Source: Arcuatula senhousia
Taxonomy: Eukaryota > Mollusca > Bivalvia > Mytilida > Mytilidae
DNA: 64,000 nt
Direction of reading: 5' to 3'
Assembly: GCA_963971305.1 (NCBI GenBank)
Contig: OZ020316.1
Coordinates: 16,882,745 to 16,946,744 of the forward strand
Shown here: piece by piece, positions 12,301 through 24,300 of the stretch
How positions within the stretch are numbered: the stretch's first letter is position 1
Layout of the letters: the number at the start of each line of letters is the position of its first letter
Translations under genes and position numbers: made by a program
The notes under the pieces: generated by a model
Told to the model about the DNA's origin: nothing
Seen by the model: the letters and a program-made list of their open reading frames with translations, nothing else
Databases searched by the model: none

Positions 12301-15300
12301 TCACGAAGAAATCGGTGTCTGATAAAAAAATCTGTGAAATGTGTGCAAGCTCTGGCATATCGAATAAGTTGTGAAATATAAACACCGTATGCAGGAAAAG
12401 TAGGTATATTGCTCTGTAGATTAGGAAAATTAATAATTTGAAAATTAAAATCGTCTCGTTTATCGTAAATTTTTGTACTGAGATGACCACCTGGGTCAAA
12501 TTCGGGGTGCAAATCCAAGAAAGACGTGAAGCATTTGATTCGGTGGTCTCTTTAATCTCCAATTCTGGAGGATATATTGAATGAATCCATCTACCAAATG
12601 AAGTGTTATTGACAGAAAGGACATCATCAATATATCTGAATGTAAGATTAAATGACCTTGCCTCTTTCATCTTCTTGTTCTTTACGAGTCCCTGAAGAAA
12701 TTCAGTCTCGTAAGAGTATAAAAACAAATCGGCGAGGAGAGGAGCACAGTTTGTGCCCATTGGAATGCCGATTTGTTGTTGAAAAATCTCTCCTCCGAAG
12801 GTGACAAATATGTTGTCAATGAGGAAATCAAGCATACTGCAAACTTGTTCCAGTAAATAACAAATTTTATCTTTGAAAGATGCTTTGGAAAAGAATGTAG
12901 AGTTATAACCAAAAACAACATAATTCCTAGAGTTTGAAAAGGCTTTTTCGAAAAGTTTTTTCAGGCGACATTTTAGTTTTTCGTGTGGCAAGGTAGTGTA
13001 TAAAGTTGAAAAATCGAACGTTTTCAAAGAGTGAACCTCAGAAAATGATCTAGATTTAAAATGATCTAACAAATATTTTGAATTCTTCAAAATCCACATA
13101 TGGTTAATTCAACTACGATTATAAATAGTGTCGCAGTATGCTTGATGACCTTCTTTGACAGCAGACAAGATTTAAGTTAAATGAACGGACAGCTCTGTAG
13201 TTGAAGATGATGAAGATCCAGCTATATACCTTTCTTTGTACGGATTTTTGTGAATTTTAGGTATCCAGTACAAATATGGTAACTCTTTATGTTCCTCTTT
13301 CATTGGAATATTGAAAGAGGACATAAAAGAGGTATAGTTGGCTATGATTTCATCTTTGTTAAATGTAGTCCGTTTGTATGTAGCACTAGCGGAAGTATTA
13401 CCATCAATGCCTAGTTCTTTTATTAGACAATTGTAATAATGTGCTTTACATACAAAAACTATATTATTGGAAGCCTTGTCTGCTGGTGTGACAACATACC
13501 TGTCATGTAAGGGAGAGAGACAATTGAGAGCTTCACGATCTCTAAATACAGAAGAAGGCCGTGGGTTCACACATTTGCGAAGTTTGTCTATTCGGCTTCG
13601 TACAAGAGATCGGATAGTCCTTACCCAGTCCGACAGTGATTCAAGCTCTGGTTCTTGGTCCTTTCATTCAAGTAATCATTCTAGACTACTTGGCCACAAA
13701 AATCTTATCTAACAAATGAATTTGAAAAATGGCCCGATTTAGGGCAAATATGAGGGTTCGTGGCTTTAGTCCTTTGTCTTAATGCTGTCCGTTAAGGTTA
13801 TTTTTTAAAAGCATGTCAATACTGTAAAAAGTAAGAAGATAATAATTGAACGTTGTGTTTTATTTGCAACATGCAAATAATGGATTTCATATATTCTACA
13901 GGAAATGACAATCAGCCAAATGTATTCCAAAAGAGAAAAATAGCAAGACGACGTCTTCCACGAGGGTGTGCCTACATTACCCTGACCTCTTGTAGCAGTG
14001 TAGGGGAGAGAGTAAATATCCTTTTGTCATCGACAGATTCGTGGTACAAACTAAACACAAACAGTAGCATTGTCTTTACATACGGTATTGTCTTTGCCGA
14101 GATCGGTGACTTTTATGTTCCTGTAGCTATAAGTGGATTGACAGCTTTCTCTTCGTCTAGTAGCTTCGATATAGATACAGGTACTCTAAGACACAGGACC
14201 GAGGACGGAACTGCTCTTACAGATATGCATACAGATAAGTGTTTGTTTTTCAAAACTACGTCAAAAGACATTCACGATTTTTTATCGTCCGGGTCTTTTC
14301 TTGCTACATTATTGGAAAGATTTAATGTCAAACTACCTTCCTGGCTTGAGCTCACTAAAGACGGAAGAGGAGTGATAGCCGTTAACGATTTAAGAACTGA
14401 TTTAGTATTTGGAAGTCAAATTGATAACCTCCCGGAATGTGCAGGAGCATCAGTATTTGATCAACACTTATATAACGTTTTTCGATTTGGAGCTGATATA
14501 GCTTTAAATGTCTATGGAAATCGAGTTCAGATTCCTGCGCCTCTAAAAGGGAACAAGTTTTGTCTAGTAATTGACATTTGTCAAAGTAAAGGCGGGACAG
14601 TTTTTATGATTCTACCACCGGAATCACGCGACCTGCTAGACAGAACTGAATACTTTAAATCATATACTGCAGACGGGCTTCGCTTCAGACCAAGAGGGAT
14701 AGGATTGTCTTTGACGAAAGATATTAATGTACATTATAGGACACAGTCTATACAGCTTTGGAATGGGGATGAAAAGTATCAATATAAGTATGTATTAAAG
14801 CGATGAATCTTTTATTGACTTGTTTGGTTCTGCATTGTTAGATATTTTAGATTGATATTTCTAATTTTGTTGTAACCTTTTTTTCCGATTTTTGTTCCTT
14901 TTAAGGATATGCATTTTTTCGCAATTTTGCATAAAGGCGACCAAATTTTAAACTATAATGCTATATTTGAATATAAATTCATAAAACTTGTTAAAATATT
15001 ATGCCCTCATCTCACCGTTTTTCCAAATTATCAATATAAGTATGCATTAAAGCAATAAATCTGTTATTGCATTGTTTTGTTCTGCATTGTTATATATTTT
15101 AGATTGATATTTATAATTTTGTTGTAACTATTTACTGATTTTGTTCCTTTTAAGAATATGCACTTTTTCGCAATTTTGCATAAAGGCGACAAAATTTTGA
15201 ACTATAATGCTATCGTTAGATTTATCCACTTTTTATATTTGAATATTAATTGTGTAAAACTTGTTAAAATATTATGCTCTTATCGCACTTTTTCCAAATT

Positions 15301-18300
15301 CTCTTTATGAGTCTGAACTGACCGCACAGCACTTTGTCTTAACAATGACCGACTTAACATTTATCGTTTGGACAAATTGAGAATTTACATGTATGATGCT
15401 TAAATGACGTTGAAGACCAATTTTTTATTCAGCTGCATAATATTTTTTATTATACCAAACTTTTCATAGAGTTTTCAAAGCAGCCAATATATGGATGGGA
15501 ACAGACATTGAATGGAATTCTACAAGTAAATACCTTGATCTGTCTGTGAAAGGGGAAGTAGATATGTACATGACGGTACCCAGTATTTCAAGTGTAAGTT
15601 TTATAGTCTAAGATATCTTCTATGCCAAGATAATATTACGAAAATAGTGTAGGATCTGAAACAATACAATTCAAATTTTACCTTAGTTTTGCGAATGTGT
15701 GCAGTTTCGTCGTTTGAGTTAATATAAGTGTTGCAATGTAAAGGCAGTGATATACTTGTATAGTTTTTTTCCATTTATATTGTTGCTGACTAATAAAAAA
15801 AAACCCACATGACAATGAATACATTTAAAATACTACTGTAAAATTTTGATTTAAAGCTAATAAAGTAATAAATCAAACTAAAATCAATAAGGCATGACAG
15901 TTCTTAACCAATACAAGATATGTATTCTATATTTGTTAGCTTCTTTTGGACATTTTCCTAGAAGAATGGGCTGGATTAGTGCAGTTCAATAAATTTGCAA
16001 TTACACCAACTATCAAGTTCAAGATATCGGGAAAGAATGTAGAATTAGAGCTGAAAGATCTTGGTGTTGTTAATGTGAACCTGTATTTCTCTATTGGAGG
16101 TATGTTTGTATGCCGCCTTTTTAGCTCACCTGGACCGAAGGTCCAGGTGAGCTATTGCCATCACTTGGCGTCCGTCGTCGTTTACATTTTTCAAACGTTA
16201 ACTCCTCTTACACCATAAGTCCAATGGCTTTTAAATTTGGCACAGTTGTTAATTAGCATAGGTAGACGGGTGTGCTATAGCAAGCAGGAACTGCTTACTC
16301 TTCCGGAGCACCTGAGTTCACTCTCGTTTCGACTTGAGTTCGCGTTACTGAATGCGGTTTTGTTGTTATGTGTGTGTGTTTTATGTTGTTATGTGGTTTG
16401 TTTTGTTGTCATGATTTTTTGTCTGCCAGTTTTGTCTTTGTCTTCACGGTTTTATGATACTGATTACCCCTTTGGTACACCTTTGCTTCTAGTATAAAAC
16501 TAGCGTGGGGATTTTTTATGGCTAAAAATAGAACATAGGGGTAAATTGCAGTTTTTTTTTGCAAATAACTCAAAAACGGTAACAGATATCAAAATTCTGG
16601 CATAGGGTAAAAGTGATCAGCACCTCAAGATCTACCCAGAAATTTTCAAGAAGATCCAACAACCGATGTAGGAGTTATTGGCCTTTTTCTGGATTTTTTT
16701 CAAAATTTTGCGCTTATTTAGCCCTTTATCTTGAAAACTATACAAGATATTTTAAAAATTCAAATTGCATATAATTAAGCACATCCAGATCTACATTTCA
16801 TGTAATTATGTCAAAGCTGTAGAACCATTTCTTTTAGGAGTTATGGCCCTTAAAGCGTCAAAATTTACCATTTTTCATTACTTTTACTCTGAATTTAAAA
16901 GATTAACTTGTCGGACACCATACATCCAACTTAAAACCAAACTTGGCACAGTTGTTTAATAGCATTAATGCTACGATTCTATCGTTCGGATTTTCGATTT
17001 GTCAAAAATATGGCCTCCATGGCTTAAAATAGAACATAGGGGTCATATAACAGATTTTTGCAAATAACTCAAAAACGGTAACAGATATCAAAATTCTGAT
17101 GGGAAACAAAAGTGATTATCATCTTAAGATCTACCTTCTCTGAAATTTTCAAGAAGATCCAACAAACGACATAGGAGTTATTGCCCTTTTTCTGATTTTT
17201 TTTCAAAATTTTTCACTTATTTAGCCCTTTATCTTGAAAACTATACAAGATATTTCAAAAATTCAAATTGCATATGATTAAGCACATCAAGATCTACAAT
17301 TCATGTAATTAGGTCAAAGCTGTAGAACCATTTCTTTTAAGAGTTATGGCCCTTAAAGCGTCAATATTTACCATTTTTCATTACTTTTCCCCTGACTTGT
17401 CTGAAACGGTAAGACCAACTGCATCTTAACATGGCACACTGTTTGATAGCTTATATGCTACAACTCTATCGTTCAGATTTTTGATTCGTAAAAAAACATG
17501 GCCACCATGGCTAAAAATAGAACATAGGGGCAAATTTAATTTTTTTGTTAATAACTCAAAACTGGTTTCAGATATCAAAATTGTGCAAGAATCAAAAGTG
17601 ATCAGCATATTAAGATCAGAAAATTTCAGAATAGATCTGACTGCTGATGTGGGAGTTATTGTTCTTTTTCCTAATTTTTGCCAAATTTGCACTTATTAAG
17701 CCCAATATCTTGAAAACTAACCAAGATATTTCATAAATTTAAATCGCATATGGTTAAGCACAATAATATCTACAAATATATGTATCTGTGTAGTTCAGGT
17801 GAGCGATTCAGGCTCTTGGGAGCCTCTTGTTGTAATCCCTTGCTGGTGTGTTCGTTTTGGAACAAGATAATAGAAGTGCAATTAGTGTTTTGGTGTTTGT
17901 TATTCTTTGTTAGTCTTTCTTCGACTTAAAAAAGCATACAATGAAATGACTCAGACATGTCGAATTTTTACTGGTATTCCATTTTGGATATTTGCTCTAT
18001 TCTAATGGCATGGAAGGGGGGGTTGGCGCGCCTTAAAATCTGGTTTAACCCACCATTTCTTTTGAATCAGGACCATTTGGGTCTTCAATTTTTCCGGCAT
18101 GTCTTACTTGTTTTGTGTTGTCTTATGGACATTTGAGATTGATTCTCCAAGTTCGGTTATTTTGTAATTACCTTTATTTACACACGTGATTTTACAATAC
18201 TTCTGGAAAGACATTTAATTAAAGGGGCATAATCGCCTTTCAGTAACTGACCAATCAAATGCTAGATGATGGTTGTATTGCCTCATCACATATCAATACA

Positions 18301-21300
18301 CGATCACAAAATTGTTCTTTACCACAATATCCAAATAGTACTCCACCTTTATACTTAACAATGATTTAGCAATCCTTAAAGCTGGTATTTAATATCCTTG
18401 CTACTAGTACTTTCAGTACTTTGATTTAAACCAGAAAAAAAACCAAAATACTTACATTTTCCACTTTTCAGGACAAAGTAAAAGAATATGGTGTGGGGAT
18501 GGAGCCAATCCTCCTGGATTTTTCTTTTCATTTTTAATGAGCATCAATCCTTTCCGAAACATCCCTATAGTTGGTGATTGGATATTTTCAATTGATACAG
18601 AAATTTATGCCTTTGTCACTGCAGAGGAAAGGCTCTCTGTGGAAACAAACATAGATATAGTCACCGATATTATTGACATACAAAGTATTGTTGAAAAGTT
18701 ACGATCTCTCCTTCAATGGTTTTTGACAACAATCATAGATCAACTCGAGGAAGCCGTTAAAACAGCATTGACCAAATTTGATCAGGCTTTAGACGAAATT
18801 GAAAAAGAGTTGAAAGATTTGCTTACGTATCAAAGCTTATTTAACATGAAAGGGGTTATAGATAAAATAAAGAATATGTGGAAAAAGTTTAGCTTCTTGA
18901 AAGAAATTAAAAATGACCTAGTTGATAAGCTAGAGTTTCATTCTAGTGAGCTGGCAAGTAATCTTTCTCTTCTCGTAGAACAGGAAACCGACAGAATCGA
19001 ACAAAATATTGATTTTACCATTAGAAAAATACAAGAGAAGATAATAAAACAACTGAAGGATTACACAGGAGCTGGTTTCCGATTTTCCTCACCTGTAACC
19101 GTTTTAACATTAGAATTTTCTGTCATGGAGGTAGAATTGGTATATGCAGTTAAAGGTCTTGGACAATGTAACAAATTTAAAAAGGTCTATGAACTTCTAC
19201 AAGACGATAATGCCGTCCGAGTGAGTGCACATGCCAGATTCCCAATCAAAATATACTACTTCATAACAATACAAGCAAACGTGTTTTTGAGTTTGGCAAT
19301 CGGAGATGAAAAACGATTTGTTCTTCACGTCCATGTGACATGGATAGGATTGCGGGCAGACGGAGATCTTTTGATAAATAATAAGGGTATTTACGTGTCT
19401 GTTGAGGGTAATATTTGGAACATTTTCTATGCAAGAATAGAGGCATCGGCAGAGCTTGGTAAAAAATGGTACCAACTTACATTTAAGTTGATTTTTGGCA
19501 GCATCTCCAAATGCGGTGATTACGAAAGAATCTGACTTTGAAGGTAGCTATTTAGATGGTCTTCGTACTCTCATCTCTAAAATATCAAACCAAGCCAATT
19601 TAAGACTGACTCAAGCACAAGATGGACTTACTGCAGCTCAAAATGCACTGACAAAAGCTCAAGATAAATTAAGTCGAGCTCAAGATAAAGTAAGAGCTGC
19701 AGATGAAAAGTTTGACAGAGCAATAGAAAAACTAGAAAAAGTGAAAGATAAGTTAGAGGCTGCAAAAGGTCCATTTGAAAGAGCTTTAGAAAAATTACGA
19801 AAGGCTCAAAGAAAAGTTGACAATCTATGTCGAATTAAAGAGTGCAATAAAATATGTGTCCCAGGTGTGAGGTGTAAAATGTGCAAGAAACGATGGGTAC
19901 GATACCCATGCTGTCGACGTTCTGGATGTATGTTTAGGGTTCCAAATGTTCCTTGTATAGCTCGAAACGCAGCTTGTCGCGGTGTACGAGCGCTTGCATA
20001 TGCTGCACTAGAAGCCGTTAAAATTGTTGTTAGGGTCCCAATGCTTGCTTTTGATGCAGCTAAAGCAGCAGTTTCTTTAGCTCAGGTAGTTGTTGATAAG
20101 TCCCGATATATCCTTGATGTTGCAGTTGGATTACTGGAGGTTGCAAAGGTCGGACTTGAAGCAGTTAAAGGTACTCTAGAGATATCGGAAAAGGGTTTAG
20201 AACTTATAAAGAAAACTTTAAACGCTGCTCTATATGTATTTGATCTTATAATCAAGCATGGTCTACAGAACCTACTTGATATCAGAAATTGTGGGTTTGA
20301 AGTTGAAATATCCGTTCATGATAAGGCTTTATTTAGAGTTTCCTGTGAAGTTAATGCATTCCGACTGGGATGGACTACAATAGAATTTTGGTTTGACTTT
20401 AGACATCCCCTTACTAGCATGTGGAAAATCGTAAAATCTACTGCAGATAAACTTATTAAGTCAGTAAAGAAGATTTTTAGAAAAAGAAAGAGAAGAGAAA
20501 TTTCCCTAAAAGCTATGGCAAAGTTGCATGAGATATTCAATATACATAAAAGGGATGTCTCTGACGTTTTGAACCAAACCTTTCATCTTGACGATACAAT
20601 ATATAGACAGGAAAACCAATCAGATAATAGTACGGACTTTGAATACAACAATCGTGTTTTATTGTTCAAGCAGAACTGTGAAACATTCAAACATGTTCAC
20701 AGTTTTCTGATGACTGCTATACAGATGCTTTACAATATGAGTCAAGATACTGTTCTTGCAATGGACGAGATTGTCCAGTATAAAGACAATATGACCGATA
20801 TGAATAGAGACTCTGTTGTTGAAAACATGACACTAGAATCTGCAGGTATCAGTCCAGAGTATGCTCTTAAAGATTATAATCTTACTGAAGATGAACTGAA
20901 TGCGGTGCTGAACGAGGTGAAGGCGTCACTTAAGGACGATCCACTGCTAAACGAAATTGAAAATATAACTAATGATGCAAACAATGCGATGGACACTGGA
21001 CTTGAACAAGCAAATAAACTACAAATTACTAGTCATTGGGTTTATCAAATGGAAAACGAAACTTTTGAGTATTTTAGTGAATCTGAATGCTCAGAATTTT
21101 CTGATTGTTTATTATTTGCCTTTTCAATATTGGAGGACTTGCTTTCAGATGAGTCTTTGCCTGGATTTGAAAAGAATAGAAACATAACAAAAGAAATAGA
21201 ATCAAATTTTGACATACTAAGACGTAATCGAACACTTACAGTTACATCAATCTATGAAATCAGTGGTAAGATTATCACGAATCTTAATGAACTAGAAAAT

Positions 21301-24300
21301 AGTACAATGTTCTGTGCGTCTGCACCAGAATTTGCATCATCAGTTTCTGACGTCACTGCGTTTGGTGGAACAGAAGTTCAGATTTCTTGTTTGGTTACTG
21401 GCAATCCCGTCCCAGAAGTCGTTTGGTACTATAATGGGACACTTCTACCTGATGAAAACAGCCCTGTCCTGACTTTACAACAACCTACAAGAAACATGAG
21501 CGGTCTTTACAAGTGTTCTGCTGAGAATATTGTTGCTATTATAACTTCCAGCGAAGCTTTAATTGAAATTGTTGGTAAGTATATTTGGAAATACTTTTTA
21601 TTTATAAATTAAAACATTGGTCTGCTTATGCTGTTTTTAATATGGTGCTTACAATGAAGGTATTTAATGAATGACGAGTCATGTCACTTATTCCTTTTCG
21701 AAATATCATTCTGCTTTTTTTTCTAGAAATGAACTACATTCCGTTGGTCGCGTATATACTATTAAACTTTCGATTAAAATCAATTCTCAGAATGTACGAT
21801 TATTATGCAACAAAAAAAAAAAACTAACGGGTATCTGATGTTGTATGTAAATGACATATGTGATTTAGTTCACGATTTAATAATATTTCTCTTAAATAAA
21901 AAGAACTACATCACATTGGAAACATTTGTTACTTCCATGTTAACTATAAATGTAAGTTTCCTGATAGCCCTTTGATATTAGATAGTATCAAGTATGAGTT
22001 ATTATCTTATTTTATATTTCTACCCAGAATGCCCACCTGGTACCTTTAACCAATCATTTTCCTGCGTTGACTGTCCTATTGGGTCGTATTCCACTGACTG
22101 GAATCAGATGATGTGTGAGGAGTGTGAAGAGGGCTTTACAACTGATCAATTAGGTTCTACTGAAGCTTTCGATTGCATTGGTAACTAAAGACATTTTATA
22201 GATATAACAAATATAGGAATATAATGTTTTTTGAATGTTTTGATACAATGTATTGAACTTCAAACTTTTCAGCGTTTAATTACATGCGTTTAGAGATACA
22301 AGTAGCATATGTCTTCCTAAATTTGTACAGATTTGAAAACATTAAATCATAAGAGATTCCATATACGAGATTCTAATATTAGTTTTCTGTTTAATTCAAC
22401 AAAAGCAATGTGATAAAATAAAAATATATGAATTCAAGTGCAAAAGTTTTTCGTCAACATGTTTTTTTTTCATTTGTGACAAAGGAATAACATAAGTTGA
22501 ATGCATTACTGTTAATGTGTCGTATTTCAGATATAAACGAATGCGAGATCAACAATGGTGGCTGTGAACACACTTGTGGTAACACTGAAGGGTCGTATGA
22601 ATGTTCATGTCGCCCTAGTTATACTCTTGATTCCGATACACGGTCCTGTTCAGGTAAAATGCAAATATCAAAATGAGGATTCATAATTACACAGAAAACA
22701 TAGAAATGAAATAAAAATTAAGCAAACCAAGACAACTATTTAACATTAAACTAAGGCAGTAGAAATATACTTTAAAAATCAGGTAGGTTATTTGGCGATG
22801 GTTCATGACTTTGTCCTAATAACCTATATAGTGTTATATAGCATATATAAAGCATAAAACTTCTATTATCGTCCTAAATGTATTTGTTTCAGATTCCAGA
22901 TTGACCATGAAGGTATTAGTTGGCGTCCTCTGTGGAGTTCTGTTCATCGTGATAGTTGTTATTTCATACCTCCTCTTCCGAAAAGTTCAAAGAAAGCGAA
23001 AGAATCAGAAAGACGAAAGGTATACATAGAATTTGTCACAATTTTCCTTATTAAACGCGACTATTTCAGACCTATTTGATTACACATTTCCAAGAAAACT
23101 AAAAAATTCGGCCCTGTACAACAAGTTTAATAAAAGCGAGCATTATTTTAAATTTATGTATACGGTTAAATAATAGGCAACATGTACTCTGAAGGAATAT
23201 TATAACCAAACAATTATATATAATATTTTCAGCTCACCTGGCCGAGAGCAATTGCTATCGCTTGGCGTCGTTCAACTTTCCAAAAATCTTCTTTTCTGAA
23301 CAACTTTGCCAAATGTAACCAAACTTGGTAAGGGTTGTTCTGTAGTATGTCCTTTACAAAACCGTTGCTAGAATATTACTGTACACATTGACGCATTTAG
23401 TTAAACCATAATGTCAGATGACCCCTTATTACACCTATTATCCTTTAAAATGTTAAATGACTTTAGCCTGATAGCCTATACATGTAGTTCAAGCTCGGTG
23501 AGCGAAAGCAAAGCAACATATAGGAGTCACTTTAACTTTATTTTTCGTTTTGCGTCGTCCTGCGTAATGAGGTGTCAAGAAATTTCAGTCACAGTTTTCC
23601 GGGCAACTATATGTCACAGCCTCTTGATATATAATATGTAAATCCTTTACTGTAGGGAATAAAGCGATTTTATGCCCGTAACTCATCTCAGTACTTCTTG
23701 TAGATGAATATTTTATTAAAACGAATATTTTTAGACGCAGGCGACATACGTCATCCATGAAATATATTATTATTTCAGCTTGAATGAAGATAAATTTACT
23801 GCTACCAATCCTATGTATGACTTAAAGCCTTACCAAGACTACGCCGAGGCCGTAAGTTATTTATCAAATGGCCAAGATGTACCAATGGACAAAATCTTGC
23901 AGCAGACACAGAAACAATATCAATTCTAAAAACACACTTTTCAAAGGAAAACCGCATTGGGCAATGGACACAAACCAAAACAATGGTGAACTATGGTGCT
24001 CCGGTTGGGTCAGAAGCTCTCTCTGTAATCAAATGTCAAACAAACAAGACAAAACAAGTCAAAGCACAAGCCTAAGCTCTTAAGATAACAACAAAAAGAA
24101 AGACTAAATGACACATACAAATACGAAAACAGATTAATTTAGATTAGTGGTTTGCTGATTGTTGCACTGAGATGGCCATCTTATAATCCCTATGTCTTCA
24201 CAACCGTGTTGCGTTGTGTGTCACTACCGGTCCTTAAGATCGCAATAAAAGAGGGAGGTTTGGCGCGCCATAAAACCTGTAATAACCCACCATTTTATTT

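Larger units (their letters stand above)
11401..13776. mobile_element. Element with about 35-bp terminal inverted repeats enclosing a Penelope-like copy
   Basis: The left end AAAGGACTAGAGCCACGAAC and its continuation through CCCCCATATTTGGCCCT recur inverted at 13740-13776 with about three differences. Between them lie a 19-bp inverted pair flanking an AT-rich spacer (GGCGCCACCCCTCGCCCAT-type, 11646-11664 and 11729-11747) and the antisense Penelope-like fragment. I could not confirm a target-site duplication. It fills most of the intron between the fifth EGF exon and the exon at 13902. Confidence 0.5.
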
